Source: Strigamia acuminata | Lineage: Eukaryota; Arthropoda; Chilopoda; Geophilomorpha; Linotaeniidae | NCBI GenBank assembly: GCA_949358305.1 | Contig: OX442317.1 | Span: forward strand, 2,232,001-2,296,000 | Reading direction: 5' to 3' | Length of the DNA: 64,000 nucleotides | Shown: piece by piece, positions 45,489 to 55,559 of the stretch | Position numbering within the stretch: position 1 is the stretch's first letter | How the letters are laid out: each line of letters begins with the position of its first letter | The notes under the pieces: model-generated | Database searches by the model: none | Told to the model about the DNA's origin: nothing | The model's input: only the letters and a program-made list of their open reading frames with translations | Position numbers and translations under genes: made by a program

Positions 45489-46795
45489 GATAAGATCTCA
45501 AACTGAATGGTGGAGAAAAAGTCACAACAATAAATTTACAAATCAAATAAAATATTCACTCGTGGGCAAACCACATCCAAACATGGCGAATGAACAAAAA
45601 ATACACAGTGCTCAGAATAATAACGCTAGTTTTCACAAGGAAGCTCACATACGCATGTAACGCATAAATATAAATAATGATCACAAAAAACGCGTGTGCT
45701 TCAACATTCACTAACATATCTACAACTCATAACTTATCCACCAAGCCATGGCGCGATTGAGTCGAATTAAATACAGAAAGAACGCGTATACTGCCAGATT
45801 TAACAGTTCGAAAAATACACAAAAGCATACAAATGACTCTCGTCTGCACTCCAAATAGATTCCGCTAACTATAATGTAATACACCCAAAAACAAACGCAT
45901 AAGACATGAACTTGCATTACGCGAACAGTAACTTGTACATAAATATCAAAATATGCAAAGTATAAATCACTAAATAGTAGCAAATTTCCTCTAAATAAAA
46001 CGCAAACAAGAATACAAAGAGAGCGCAATAAACTATCTCCAATCGCCTCGGCATTTTAAATACAAGTGAACAGACACGCGTGAGCACATGTGAATGACTA
46101 AACACGAAGAAAATTTTCTAAGTCCAACAAAGATGGACGCTCGAGCCCGGGTTGAGGTTAGAAACCGACCACGTGACCCTCACACATTCCTAAGCTGGGG
46201 GAAAATTCGGCCATGTTGGATTTTCAAAAGCGAGAGTGACGAAGAATCCTAACTCGGGCCGTTTTGACACCAAAAACACGTAGAAAACGCGTAAAAGTCA
46301 GGTGAAATAGTTTGAACAATAAAATTACTCATTAATCCTAACATGACAACGCGTAATAATTACATTATTGTCGGCACGGCACGAGCATCGGCGTTCGCCA
46401 CTCAAACTCTCAAAATGGTTCATAATTGTCCACGAAAACAAAATAAAGTTACTCACGGCTACCAGCACACTTAACAGGCTCAAATCCTCGACAGTCAGGC
46501 GCTCAAGTGTATCGCCTCGACGCGTTTTCAATCTCCGCCCGCTTACACGAGGCATACGCGTTGCTCAACAAGTGGAAAAACAATGGCGGTCACACACATG
46601 TGTGAAGACTGACTCATCAGTCAGCTGACCAATGACGTTCAGCGCCACCACTTGAGCAAATTGCTTACTAGCAATCACAAATAGCGAACTTGAGTCCCGA
46701 CATGCGCAGAATGAACATGAAAAGGTGCAATAACCGGAGAAAATAAACAAAATACACTAAAAATTGTCAAAGAATAAACAAAAACATTGACACGA
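45489..46795 (-). other. non-coding stretch between pol and ORF3
   Basis: 1.3 kb with only short frames; a hydrophobic 102-codon frame (46,028-45,720) is probably chance. It may hold a splice acceptor or promoter for ORF3, which I cannot place with confidence. Confidence 0.4.
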
Positions 46796-47698
46796 TTAGG
46801 AGATAATTTCTGCCGCTAATTTCGATGTTTTGACGCGTTTATTCCTTTCTTCGAAGTCGACGCAAATACTACGGACTTCAGTTTGGAATTTAACAACGCG
46901 TGCAGAAATATCATCTAAGTCTTCTTGGGGAATGTCCTCATCAATTTCCAACTCAGAATCCAATTCCTCGTGATCCTCTGCCCCACTAGCCACACTGGAG
47001 ACATCGGAAACTTCAATTTCCGGCTCTTCAGCCCGGTACCAATGGCGAAGATCCGACACATGAATAGGTTGGGAAATCTTCCCGTCCTGGTCCATCAAGA
47101 GCACGGTATTTGGTCCCAGGAGTCGATGAATCATATAAACGCCTTCAGTCCGGTGTTGGAAACCCGAACTTATTTGTTTATCAGTTGATGACAAAACACG
47201 ACTTTTGACGGTGACCCAATCCCCGGGTTTAAACGTATGGGGCCGCCGTTTTCGGTCATACCAACGCTTATGGCGTAGATGGGCGGCATCCAAGTTCTTC
47301 CTCGCCTCTTCACGGATGCGTAATAAGTATCGATGAAGAAAACGCGATTCATCTGGCGGTAAGGGTTCTCCGTCGTCAGTGTCAGAGTCGACATCTCCTG
47401 GAAAACGTGCTTCTTGTCCTGTGACCATCATGTAAGGTGAAAATTTGAGCGAAGTCTGATAAGCCGTATTAATTGCTAAAATGAAAGAACCAATGTGCTT
47501 ATCCCAACGCGTATGTTCGTCTATATACGCGAGGATGCACGTTTTAAGTGATTGGTTGAGTCTTTCCGCCAAGTTCCCCTGCGGATGGTAGGCGGAAATA
47601 TATTTATTTACCATTCCCATTTCGGCGCACTGTGCCTGGAACTTGGCAGAGCGAAAGGTTGGGGCGTTATCACTTATTATAGTTTTTGGATAAGCCAT
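46796..47698 (-). CDS. integrase C-terminal part of pol (element 2, shifted frame)
   Basis: This continues the integrase core: YPKTIISDNAPTFRSAKF and HPQGNLAERLNQSLKTCILA (the second Asp and Glu of the DDE triad). A basic chromatin-side tail and an acidic end (DVSSVASGAEDHEELDSELE) follow. It overlaps the end of the main pol frame by about 29 bases in another frame, so one base has been lost or gained at about 47,690. Confidence 0.85.
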   Translation of the reverse strand: MAYPKTIISDNAPTFRSAKFQAQCAEMGMVNKYISAYHPQGNLAERLNQSLKTCILAYIDEHTRWDKHIGSFILAINTAYQTSLKFSPYMMVTGQEARFPGDVDSDTDDGEPLPPDESRFLHRYLLRIREEARKNLDAAHLRHKRWYDRKRRPHTFKPGDWVTVKSRVLSSTDKQISSGFQHRTEGVYMIHRLLGPNTVLLMDQDGKISQPIHVSDLRHWYRAEEPEIEVSDVSSVASGAEDHEELDSELEIDEDIPQEDLDDISARVVKFQTEVRSICVDFEERNKRVKTSKLAAEIIS

Positions 47699-50600
47699 AA
47701 GTGAACTTTTTAAGTTGTTTCACTGTTGTAGAAACGTCTGCCTTTTCGGTGAGTCTAACGTCCACCCAGCGACTGGCTGCATCCACCATTACGAACGCGT
47801 AGCAGTGTCCGCCAGTGGACTTCAACTTTTTCCCGAAGTAGTCGACGTAAATGGTCCGAAATAACCGTCTCGGTTTCGCGGTCTCCATCTCGCCATACGG
47901 TAGCCTCCGCTCGACCTTCGCCCTTTGACAAGGTTCACAGACTTTAATCCAATTTGCTACATCTTTTTTCATCCCCGGCCAAAACACACGTGTTTTTAGA
48001 CGCATTAGTGTTTTCTCGATCCCGAGATGGCCGGAGGTTGGTGGGAAATGTAAGCAATGAAAATACTTGTAACGAAGGGATTGAGGGAGGTAAATACGAC
48101 GCGTAGGAGCTCGTTGACCGATCTTAGTTGGTGGAAACTTGCACAGCAGACCGCGGTGTAACGCCATGTCCACTGCTCGTTTCTTAAGTTCTGCAGCTTC
48201 CATCTCACCTGGCGGCAGAGACCCTGAATTGAGATATAATATAAGTCCCTTAGACCATTCATCGGCTAGTTGGGCTTCTTTAACGGCTTTCTGTGTTGGG
48301 AGAATCTCAATTGTCGGATGATCCGCCGGAAGTGAGTAGAAACTCTCGTCAGACGAGTGCTCAGAGTGGTCAAGCAACTCCGCATCGATAGAGGGTGTTG
48401 GTGAAACCAAATCTCGCCGTGGTTGGGTCCTTGGTGACAAGTCCCGTGGAATCACAGGAATTTGAAACTCCTCGGAGTCCGTGTCTCCCGGCAGCTCCTC
48501 ACTGTCCAACGACATTTCACTGGCTTCCGAGCCCGTAGAGCGATCGAAGATGATAGGAGTTTTCTTTTTCGGCCTTCCGCCCGGTCGCTTCTCCACCACC
48601 TTTTTTGGTCGCCCCCGTTTTCTCTTCTCAGGAACGTCAATTGGCAAAGAAACCGCACCTGACTCTTCTTCCGAAGTTGGTGGAATAGGACGCGTTACGG
48701 GTAAGGATTTAGGCTGCGTCATGTCCCCGCTGGCCGGAATCTTCCGCGGACGACCTCTTTTCCTTTTTACAGGAACGTCTTCCTGGGGCAAAGACACCCC
48801 CACAGATTCTTCGTCCGACATTAGCAGAGTAGGCTGTGCTCCCGGCAAGGGCCCCGCCTGAGTCGGCCCCTTCGCAATGGGATTTTTCCGTGGACGTCCC
48901 GGTCCTCTTTTTGGAGGGGGCTCGTCCTCGACCGGACATACATCCACTGCCGTAGCCGACAAGGCGTTCAATCTCGCCAGGAACGCACGTTTCTGTTTAC
49001 GCATTGTTACCGCTCTAACGATTTTACAGTTGGGTGATTTCCAATGTGTCAACTCATCTAACTCCTCCATTTTGAGTACTGGCCAGTCGTTGAAATCATC
49101 GAAGTACGCACAGTAATATGTGTCATCCAACGCTGGACAGTCTTCGTCATCCAGCTCGATCGGCGGGTCAACCGGCGCCCGACTCAACGCATCGGCGACC
49201 CGATTCTTCGTACCACTACAGTGGAGGAATGTGAATCGGTATTCCGACAGCGAAAGAATCCATCTCGCCAGTCGGCCCTTTGGCTCGCGCTGGGCCCAAA
49301 GCCATGTTAAAGACTTGTGATCACTCTCAAGATAGAAATCCATTAACTCGAGGTATGCTCTAAAGCGTTTAACGGCCCAGACGGCGGCCAGGCACTCAAT
49401 TTCCGTCGCCGTATAGTTTTTCTCTGCACTGTTTAAGGCCCGTGATGCAAAGGCAATTGGGACGCGTACGCCGTCATTGTTAATCTGCATCAACGCAGCC
49501 CCTAGACCAGAATAACTCGCATCGGTTTGTAAGATGTAAGGTTTACTCCAGTCCGGGAAGTTCCTGTGCAAAGTAGATAGCGACACTTGATTTTTGAGAT
49601 ACTCGAAAGCTGCCTGGTGCGCCGCCGTCCAGTTCCATGGCGCATTCTTACGCATAAGAACTCGAAAGACTTCACAGGTCTTGGAATATCCGGGGAAGAA
49701 CGACGAGTAGTACCCGATCATACCCTTGAAGCGTTGTAACTCCTTCAAGTTAGTGGGGGCCGGGTACTTGCTGATCGCGTCGGTCTTCTTTGGGTTAGGA
49801 CGGATAAGTCCCTCCTCGACAATATGTCCGAGCACCTCAAGACTTGTCTTGCACAACTCCGTTTTTCCTGCGTTCATTGTAAACCCCGCTTGGTCGAGCA
49901 AAGTGAGCACTTTTTGCAAGTGGGTCACATGCTCTTCGAAGGTCTTACTAAACACGATTATGTCGTCGATGTACACAAAGACAAACTTGTAGAGATGCTC
50001 AGCTAGAGTCAAATTCATGGCCCTTTGTAAGGTGGCAGGGCCATTGATCGGACCGAAGGGCATACGCGTATACTCAAAGAGTCCCCTGTGGGTGATAAAT
50101 GCGAGATATCGTTCATCTCCAGGTCGGACTCCTATTTGGTGGAACGCTTCCCTTCCGTCGATGATGGAAAACCATTTTGCCCCACCCAGATATGTAAAGA
50201 TGTTGTCGATATCTGGGAGGGGGTAAACATCAGGCAAAGTTTGGGAGTTGATCGGCCTAAAATCCATTGCGCAGCGCCAGCGTCCGTCCTTTTTGGGGAC
50301 AACTACGGGCGCCACGGCGCAGTCGCTTTTGGAGCGCTTGATTACTCCTTGCGCCAACTTTTGGTCGATATAGGCATCGATTATTTCCCTTTTTGCCGGA
50401 TTCACCGGACGTACCGGGACATGAATAGGTCGGAAATCAGGCTTCAGATTCACTTCAAACTGTGTGTTATTACAGAGCCCCAATTCCTCACGAAAGATGT
50501 GAGCAACTGGTTTCAACGCATCCATTAAGTGGTTAATGCGTTTCGGCTCCAACTGATTACACAGCTGATCATACACCCAAGCGAGGTTGGTAGGATCTCT

Positions 50601-51827
50601 GTTTGGGATGTATTGGACGAAATTAACATCATGCTGTCTTGGAGTACCTTCCGTCTTTTGACAAGCAGAAGAGATCTCCGCGTTGCCGACGACATTTCTC
50701 TCTCCACTCGGAGAATCTGCAGTCTCAACCAACGTTCGTTTAGCCACCGCTTTAACTCTTGCTTTACGCAACTTAATGGCTCGACGCATCTGACTCAAAC
50801 ACATGGCCTTTCTCCCAAGTTTACGCGTAACTCGCACGATGTTCCTTCGTGCGGTTTTTTCCCGTCTCTTAGGTGACCATATGAATGTCCATTTTTGAGC
50901 GTCCTGCCCTCTTCGAGCAACAACCACTTTGACAATACAAGGATTGTCCTCATGTGGGGGCTCGAATAACTCCACTTCGAAATTACGCTTATTTAGCAAG
51001 ACACAGTTAGCCTCACTAATTGGTGGTTTTGTAGCAACCACAGACTTCTCCTCTGCCTTCTCCTCCTTTGCAGGAATCTCGGGGGTCAGTTCCCGCTCCT
51101 TTTGGCCGACAAGCTTGACGGGCACCGCCGTTTCCTCTGGCTTGGGGACCAGCGGATTTCGCAAAGCCGGAAGGTTGTAAAGAGGGGGCCCCTTAACCGC
51201 AATTCCCTCCGGGAGGGAAGGTTGTTCCTTTGTTAAAGGGAATAAGATCACTGGATCAGATGCCCTAGCTTGCTCTTCTGTGAGGAAGGGATGCCTCGTG
51301 CCATCCCCTAAGAGGAACCAGTATTCATTGGCGTGGTCGGTACACAGACCAACTGCCTTACAGAAATCTAGCCCCAAGAGGAGCTCTTGAGACCCCTCCT
51401 CTATGATGAGGCAAGTAAAGCAAACTACCGCCGTAGGAGCACGGACGGCTAGTTGTGCACAGCCAACCACTTTGGTAATATGATTGTCGGCTGTCCGGAT
51501 GGTTTCGTCCAGTTTCACCATTTCTATGCCTATCTCTTTTGCGAGTTTTTCATACAATGCCATGGTCATTATGCACGTCTGTGCACCGCTGTCCATCATT
51601 GCAATGAACTCAATATTGATCCAGGCGATTTTAACAAAGGCCGCGTCTCGCCGACAACGGTCCTTCAACCCGATTATCAATTTCGGCTCTTTGGAAGCCA
51701 AAAATTCGGGTGGTGACAACATTATGAAATTTGTCATTTTCGGCTTAGAAGCCGCTAACGCGGTGGTACTGGTCTTCTGCAACGCAGGGGGTACCATCCA
51801 ACCGCTTATGCTATCTAAAGCTTCCAA
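47670..51827 (-). CDS. pol polyprotein of gypsy element 2
   Basis: 1385 codons. The protease has IAMMDSGAQTCIMTMALYEK (about residue 75). Reverse transcriptase has RCAMDFRPINSQTLPDVYPL, WFSIIDGREAFHQI and catalytic FVYIDDIIVF. RNase H starts ILQTDASYSGLGAALMQ. A proline/basic linker holds AT-hook-like repeats (KRKRGRPRK, KRGRPKK, RGPGRPRK). The integrase finger is HLGIEKTLMRLKTRVFWPGM with CEPCQ, and the core starts IYVDYFGKK. The frame ends early at 47,670 by a frameshift inside integrase. Its start overlaps the gag stop in the -1 frame without a stop, so pol is probably made by frameshifting. The AT-hook-like linker is unusual. Confidence 0.92.
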   Translation of the reverse strand: MEALDSISGWMVPPALQKTSTTALAASKPKMTNFIMLSPPEFLASKEPKLIIGLKDRCRRDAAFVKIAWINIEFIAMMDSGAQTCIMTMALYEKLAKEIGIEMVKLDETIRTADNHITKVVGCAQLAVRAPTAVVCFTCLIIEEGSQELLLGLDFCKAVGLCTDHANEYWFLLGDGTRHPFLTEEQARASDPVILFPLTKEQPSLPEGIAVKGPPLYNLPALRNPLVPKPEETAVPVKLVGQKERELTPEIPAKEEKAEEKSVVATKPPISEANCVLLNKRNFEVELFEPPHEDNPCIVKVVVARRGQDAQKWTFIWSPKRREKTARRNIVRVTRKLGRKAMCLSQMRRAIKLRKARVKAVAKRTLVETADSPSGERNVVGNAEISSACQKTEGTPRQHDVNFVQYIPNRDPTNLAWVYDQLCNQLEPKRINHLMDALKPVAHIFREELGLCNNTQFEVNLKPDFRPIHVPVRPVNPAKREIIDAYIDQKLAQGVIKRSKSDCAVAPVVVPKKDGRWRCAMDFRPINSQTLPDVYPLPDIDNIFTYLGGAKWFSIIDGREAFHQIGVRPGDERYLAFITHRGLFEYTRMPFGPINGPATLQRAMNLTLAEHLYKFVFVYIDDIIVFSKTFEEHVTHLQKVLTLLDQAGFTMNAGKTELCKTSLEVLGHIVEEGLIRPNPKKTDAISKYPAPTNLKELQRFKGMIGYYSSFFPGYSKTCEVFRVLMRKNAPWNWTAAHQAAFEYLKNQVSLSTLHRNFPDWSKPYILQTDASYSGLGAALMQINNDGVRVPIAFASRALNSAEKNYTATEIECLAAVWAVKRFRAYLELMDFYLESDHKSLTWLWAQREPKGRLARWILSLSEYRFTFLHCSGTKNRVADALSRAPVDPPIELDDEDCPALDDTYYCAYFDDFNDWPVLKMEELDELTHWKSPNCKIVRAVTMRKQKRAFLARLNALSATAVDVCPVEDEPPPKRGPGRPRKNPIAKGPTQAGPLPGAQPTLLMSDEESVGVSLPQEDVPVKRKRGRPRKIPASGDMTQPKSLPVTRPIPPTSEEESGAVSLPIDVPEKRKRGRPKKVVEKRPGGRPKKKTPIIFDRSTGSEASEMSLDSEELPGDTDSEEFQIPVIPRDLSPRTQPRRDLVSPTPSIDAELLDHSEHSSDESFYSLPADHPTIEILPTQKAVKEAQLADEWSKGLILYLNSGSLPPGEMEAAELKKRAVDMALHRGLLCKFPPTKIGQRAPTRRIYLPQSLRYKYFHCLHFPPTSGHLGIEKTLMRLKTRVFWPGMKKDVANWIKVCEPCQRAKVERRLPYGEMETAKPRRLFRTIYVDYFGKKLKSTGGHCYAFVMVDAASRWVDVRLTEKADVSTTVKQLKKFTYGLSKNYNK

Positions 51828-51835
51828 CGTCCGAC

Positions 51836-53947
51836 TTATTTGGGTTTCGGGTCCGCTGCCTTTCCGTTGGATGGTTTGGACAGTGGACCCTGGTCGTTTC
51901 CCGGAAACTGCCAGGGCTTAAAGCAGTGAGGACATAATGCGATGCGTTTTTCAATATCACGCATGTACCATCTGTCCTTCCGATTGCGCACCCACTCAGC
52001 TCCGGGTGGCAACGGTGTCGTTGGAGGATTAGCCGTATTAGCGAAAGTATGGGCAGAATGTCCACATTGTGCCGCCCCCACAGCCGGAGTAGGCTTATTC
52101 TCCGAGACTTTTACAGACGCGTTTATTTGCGGCTCTGGCACTCTCGAAGGTGCAACACTAACAACGGACTGCCCAGCAACACTCTGCAGGTCCTCACTCG
52201 TAGCCCCAAACATTTCAGCCAACGCAACCAATTTCCTTTTGTCAAACTGGAAGCGACCAGGCGGAGGCTTTTCCGCCGCCTTTGTTTTGGCAGGCTCTAC
52301 CACCTTTTTGGTTGCCTTAACAGCTTGCTTATCCTTGTCCTTGGATTGAGGTCGAGGCACCGGACCTCTTCTCACTCCGCGCTCATCGAACTTATACTGC
52401 TGAAGAGAACGCAACGCCAATTCGCTGTCAGCCTCCTGCCCCATCTCTATGGCCTGCGACATGAAGCGGACTCCGTACCGAGTCATTGCATCCGTTATCT
52501 GCGGTTGGAGGCGATGTTTCGCCATATTCCATTGTTGCCTATCCCCCCGAATACCTATCATTTCGAGGTAACGGCTGATCTCACACAGAAATTCGGCCGT
52601 ATCATCCCCTACTTCCTGCCAGGCATCCGTCAGGAGGACCGTTGCTTCGGCCTCCTTGAGGGAATAACGTTTCCGGAAACGCATAACAAATTCATCCCAT
52701 GTTTTTGGTTTATGGCGTAAGTGCAAGTACCAATTTAAGGGCTTCCCACACAGCGCCAAAGGAATGAACAAGTCAATATACGCTTCATCCGGAATGCGCG
52801 TCATGATATAATGGGCGCGCAATTTCGCTAGGAATCTTTCGACCGCATTATAGGATTGGTCATCCTCATCAAATATCGGCACATGTTCCGACCTCACATG
52901 CGACAAGTCATATTGATCATATCGCGTCTGCGGCCGCTGCCGGGGCGTCGGCGTTACGGCCGCTGCTTGGGCGTCTCGCGCCCGTTGCAAACGCGTATTT
53001 ACCGAATCCCCTCGCGCAGCTGCTGCGCGATCAACACTTGCTGTATCCGGCAAGCTAACAGCTGTCGACTTTGAGCGTATAATACTCCTCATCACCTCAC
53101 TGTTACACTGTGAGGGCGTACCCATTCGAGACCCCGCGCGAGCGGTCACGTCCGATGGTCTCTCATTTGAAGGTAAACGAGGATTTACATCCCCTTGTAA
53201 CCTTCCTACTACTGCAATTCCTTGCCTGTTCAACTCGCTAGGCGTCAGAATGCGTGAAGACTGAACACTTCCCCCAGGTTCCCTCTGACCGTCAGAACGA
53301 GGTCCATCACCAGGCAAAGGGTTATGAGGTCCTTGCTGAGCTGGTGGAATTACCTCCTCCTCGGGCTGTACAGCTAATGCCACGATTTCGGCCCTAACCA
53401 CTTGTCTCACCCCCACAAGAGTCTCATCTCTATAATTTCCCAGTCGGTAGTCAACATGCTGACCAAACTGGTTTAATGCTCGGACCATCCGCTCATTCAT
53501 GGCCAATTCCGCATTTTGCAAATACGGCAGCCATTCTGGAGGCCGTTGACCAGCCTCTTCTTCCCCCTCCTCGACGTTATCCTCAGGACTACTCCTTTGT
53601 TGAGGTGGCGCCGAAGGATTTGGTTGCACGGGCGTTAAAAGATCCGAAGCAGACACATCGACACGAGACTCACGCGTAGACGGAGTAGTGTCCGGGCAGT
53701 AGGTACTATCCGTTGAAGTGGATTTGTCTTCTACCTTTACTCGTGTGACATCCCCGTGTGGTCGCAAGAGGTACGGCGGCCCACCGCCCCTTGCCACAGG
53801 CAAGCCATACTCTGAGCGGGTTCTCGGAGAACGCGCATCGAGGGGACGCCGTGGAGTTTCATCACACAAGCGCTCCCCAACTCTACGCATCCAGCTAGGC
53901 CACACACTCTTGGAGTTATCCTCTTTAGGATGCCCTCCTTCTGCCAT
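51836..53947 (-). CDS. gag protein of gypsy element 2
   Basis: 703 codons, ATG at 53,947. A long polar, Pro/Ser-rich N-terminal half precedes a retrotransposon capsid-type domain (AVERFLAKLRAHYIMTRIPD; NWYLHLRHKPKTWDEFVMRF). The C-terminal part is basic and has a possible single zinc motif (CPHCFKPW), but no classical CCHC knuckle. It ends ADPKPK just before pol. Confidence 0.85.
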   Translation of the reverse strand: MAEGGHPKEDNSKSVWPSWMRRVGERLCDETPRRPLDARSPRTRSEYGLPVARGGGPPYLLRPHGDVTRVKVEDKSTSTDSTYCPDTTPSTRESRVDVSASDLLTPVQPNPSAPPQQRSSPEDNVEEGEEEAGQRPPEWLPYLQNAELAMNERMVRALNQFGQHVDYRLGNYRDETLVGVRQVVRAEIVALAVQPEEEVIPPAQQGPHNPLPGDGPRSDGQREPGGSVQSSRILTPSELNRQGIAVVGRLQGDVNPRLPSNERPSDVTARAGSRMGTPSQCNSEVMRSIIRSKSTAVSLPDTASVDRAAAARGDSVNTRLQRARDAQAAAVTPTPRQRPQTRYDQYDLSHVRSEHVPIFDEDDQSYNAVERFLAKLRAHYIMTRIPDEAYIDLFIPLALCGKPLNWYLHLRHKPKTWDEFVMRFRKRYSLKEAEATVLLTDAWQEVGDDTAEFLCEISRYLEMIGIRGDRQQWNMAKHRLQPQITDAMTRYGVRFMSQAIEMGQEADSELALRSLQQYKFDERGVRRGPVPRPQSKDKDKQAVKATKKVVEPAKTKAAEKPPPGRFQFDKRKLVALAEMFGATSEDLQSVAGQSVVSVAPSRVPEPQINASVKVSENKPTPAVGAAQCGHSAHTFANTANPPTTPLPPGAEWVRNRKDRWYMRDIEKRIALCPHCFKPWQFPGNDQGPLSKPSNGKAADPKPK

Positions 53948-54103
53948 TGCGTCAACTCAAGCAATTTAGCAGCAAAACTCAAATGGATGATCCACTCTAA
54001 AAAAGGCGAGTAACGATACCACTCGACCTTTGTTTTCCGAATAATGATTACTAGCCCACTGGAAACAGTTTATACGGCTAGCAATCGAAAAGCTACGGGA
54101 TAT

Positions 54104-54121
54104 TCCCGGGTTTCGGCACCA
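54104..54121 (-). promoter_or_regulatory. tRNA-Phe primer-binding site of gypsy element 2
   Basis: The + strand TCCCGGGTTTCGGCACCA equals the 18-base 3' end of animal tRNA-Phe including CCA, two bases inside the LTR. A full-length, undamaged primer site fits a young element. Confidence 0.85.
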
Positions 54122-54123
54122 AG

Positions 54124-55254
54124 TGTGATGGATCGCGAGTCTAGGTGGTTTAGAAGCGTTTGAAAGACGCCGCGAAACAGTAAATTCACACACCCTGGTA
54201 GTTTCGTACCTGCCGTAAATCGAATGTGCGCAGGAAGTGGCAGCTAACACACTCTCAGATACTGTGCACCACACTAATATTTATTTGTGGCCGGGTATCC
54301 CGAGCTGTAAAACTCGGGGACAGAATGTCCGGTAGTCGCGTCTGAACCAAAACCCAACGCGTGACCCGCCAACAATCGTGTTTTCACACGAAGGCAAACG
54401 AATGCACGTCTCGTAGTGGCTCATAAGCAACCCCAAACTGTCGAGTCTGAACGAGGATGGGCAATTTACTCGTGCTTATACAACGCACGGGCCCTAAACC
54501 TAACTCTAAACCTGACTTAATGCTTAATTAAAGCTAAAGCCCAAATGGCAGGCGGCTAAACTAAGCTAAATGCACGCGCACGCGAAATAAACGACACAAA
54601 CTTCGAACTTATGGCCAACAAATCCTGTTTGGCCTTGGATAACGCGTCACGGCGATAAAACATGAACAAAAAGGAGCAGGAAAACAAATGGTGAACGAGT
54701 GGTGTAAAACCGTGAGTTAACACGCGAAATGAAATGAAAGCCTGAAACCGTGTTGCAGAATTCCAGGGCGAATGCAAAGCTACAAGTGAGCTTCGGAGTT
54801 AAACCTCAGCCATGAGCACTGGCTCCAAAGGAGCACCTACGCGTTCGGGATACTGAGATCAACTGAAGCAAAAGAGGAAAAATAGGGTGAGAGGTAAACT
54901 TGGACTCAACCAAGCCTAACCAATCACGGAAGAGTCAAGAGCCAATCAGTACAGTCGGTGCATACTAAGTGTATGACTAACGCCGACGCGTACTGACCAG
55001 AATAGATATGCAAATAGACTTGCATCGAAATCATAAACTAAAGAAGAAAAACTAGGAATAGATAAGAGAAAAGTGAGAGAATGAAGAGAAAGTTAGGAGA
55101 AAGTAAGAGATAAGATAGAAGGAAAATGAGGAAAACTCACGAATCAAACATAAACAAAACAACAAAGGTAGGAGAATCACAAATTAGGTTTAATAGGAAC
55201 AAACACGGGTTAACAATGCGTAAACTGTACGCGTAGGAAACACGGGCCGTGACA
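54124..55254 (-). repeat. 5' LTR of gypsy element 2
   Basis: 1131 bp, same as 41,738-42,868 by eye; followed by the CTTC target duplication. Confidence 0.95.
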
Positions 55255-55495
55255 CTTCTAAAATTTCCCCAATTTATTTTCCACAATTTTCTAAACAAAA
55301 ATTCCCCCAAACTTCTAACTAAACCCAAATATTTTCAGGTTCGAATCTGCGTCGTACCTTCACACGCACACTCCCATTCATTCCGACTGGATTTGATCTC
55401 CAACTGCCCCTTGGTCACCGATTTCAAGAGAGGTCAAGATGACAAACTTCCCTGCAGTGCTCCAACCAAGTGCGAACAGGTGAAATATTAACACG
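55255..55495 (+). pseudogene. DIS3L: inverted copy of DIS3L last intron end and last exon
   Basis: After a short piece of the intron-19 repeat, acceptor TTTTCAG leads into the last DIS3L exon (about 55,340-55,492): [20 protein letters not shown] ... [12 protein letters not shown] and stop. The reading frame is intact, but no other DIS3L exon is present on this side. The rest of the intron repeat lies at 41.5 kb beyond the retrotransposon. Confidence 0.9.
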
Positions 55496-55559
55496 ATAAA
55501 AAAATCACCTTTCTTTCAAATTTAAATACAAAAACCCTACTTTCCACACCCCTCTATTA

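Larger units (their letters stand above)
41734..55258 (-). mobile_element. 13.5-kb Ty3/gypsy-type LTR retrotransposon with a third ORF
   Basis: LTRs at 41,738-42,868 and 54,124-55,254 are both exactly 1131 bp, look identical and have TG...CA ends. A 4-bp target duplication CTTC lies at 41,734-41,737 and 55,255-55,258. Inside, minus-strand gag, pol (two frames) and a 668-codon ORF follow one another. The tRNA-Phe primer site is intact. Insertion was into the inverted DIS3L intron repeat and must be recent. Confidence 0.95.

Noticed and set aside
54104-54121. tRNA-Phe gene
   Set aside because: Only the 18-base 3' end is present next to an LTR; it is the primer-binding site.
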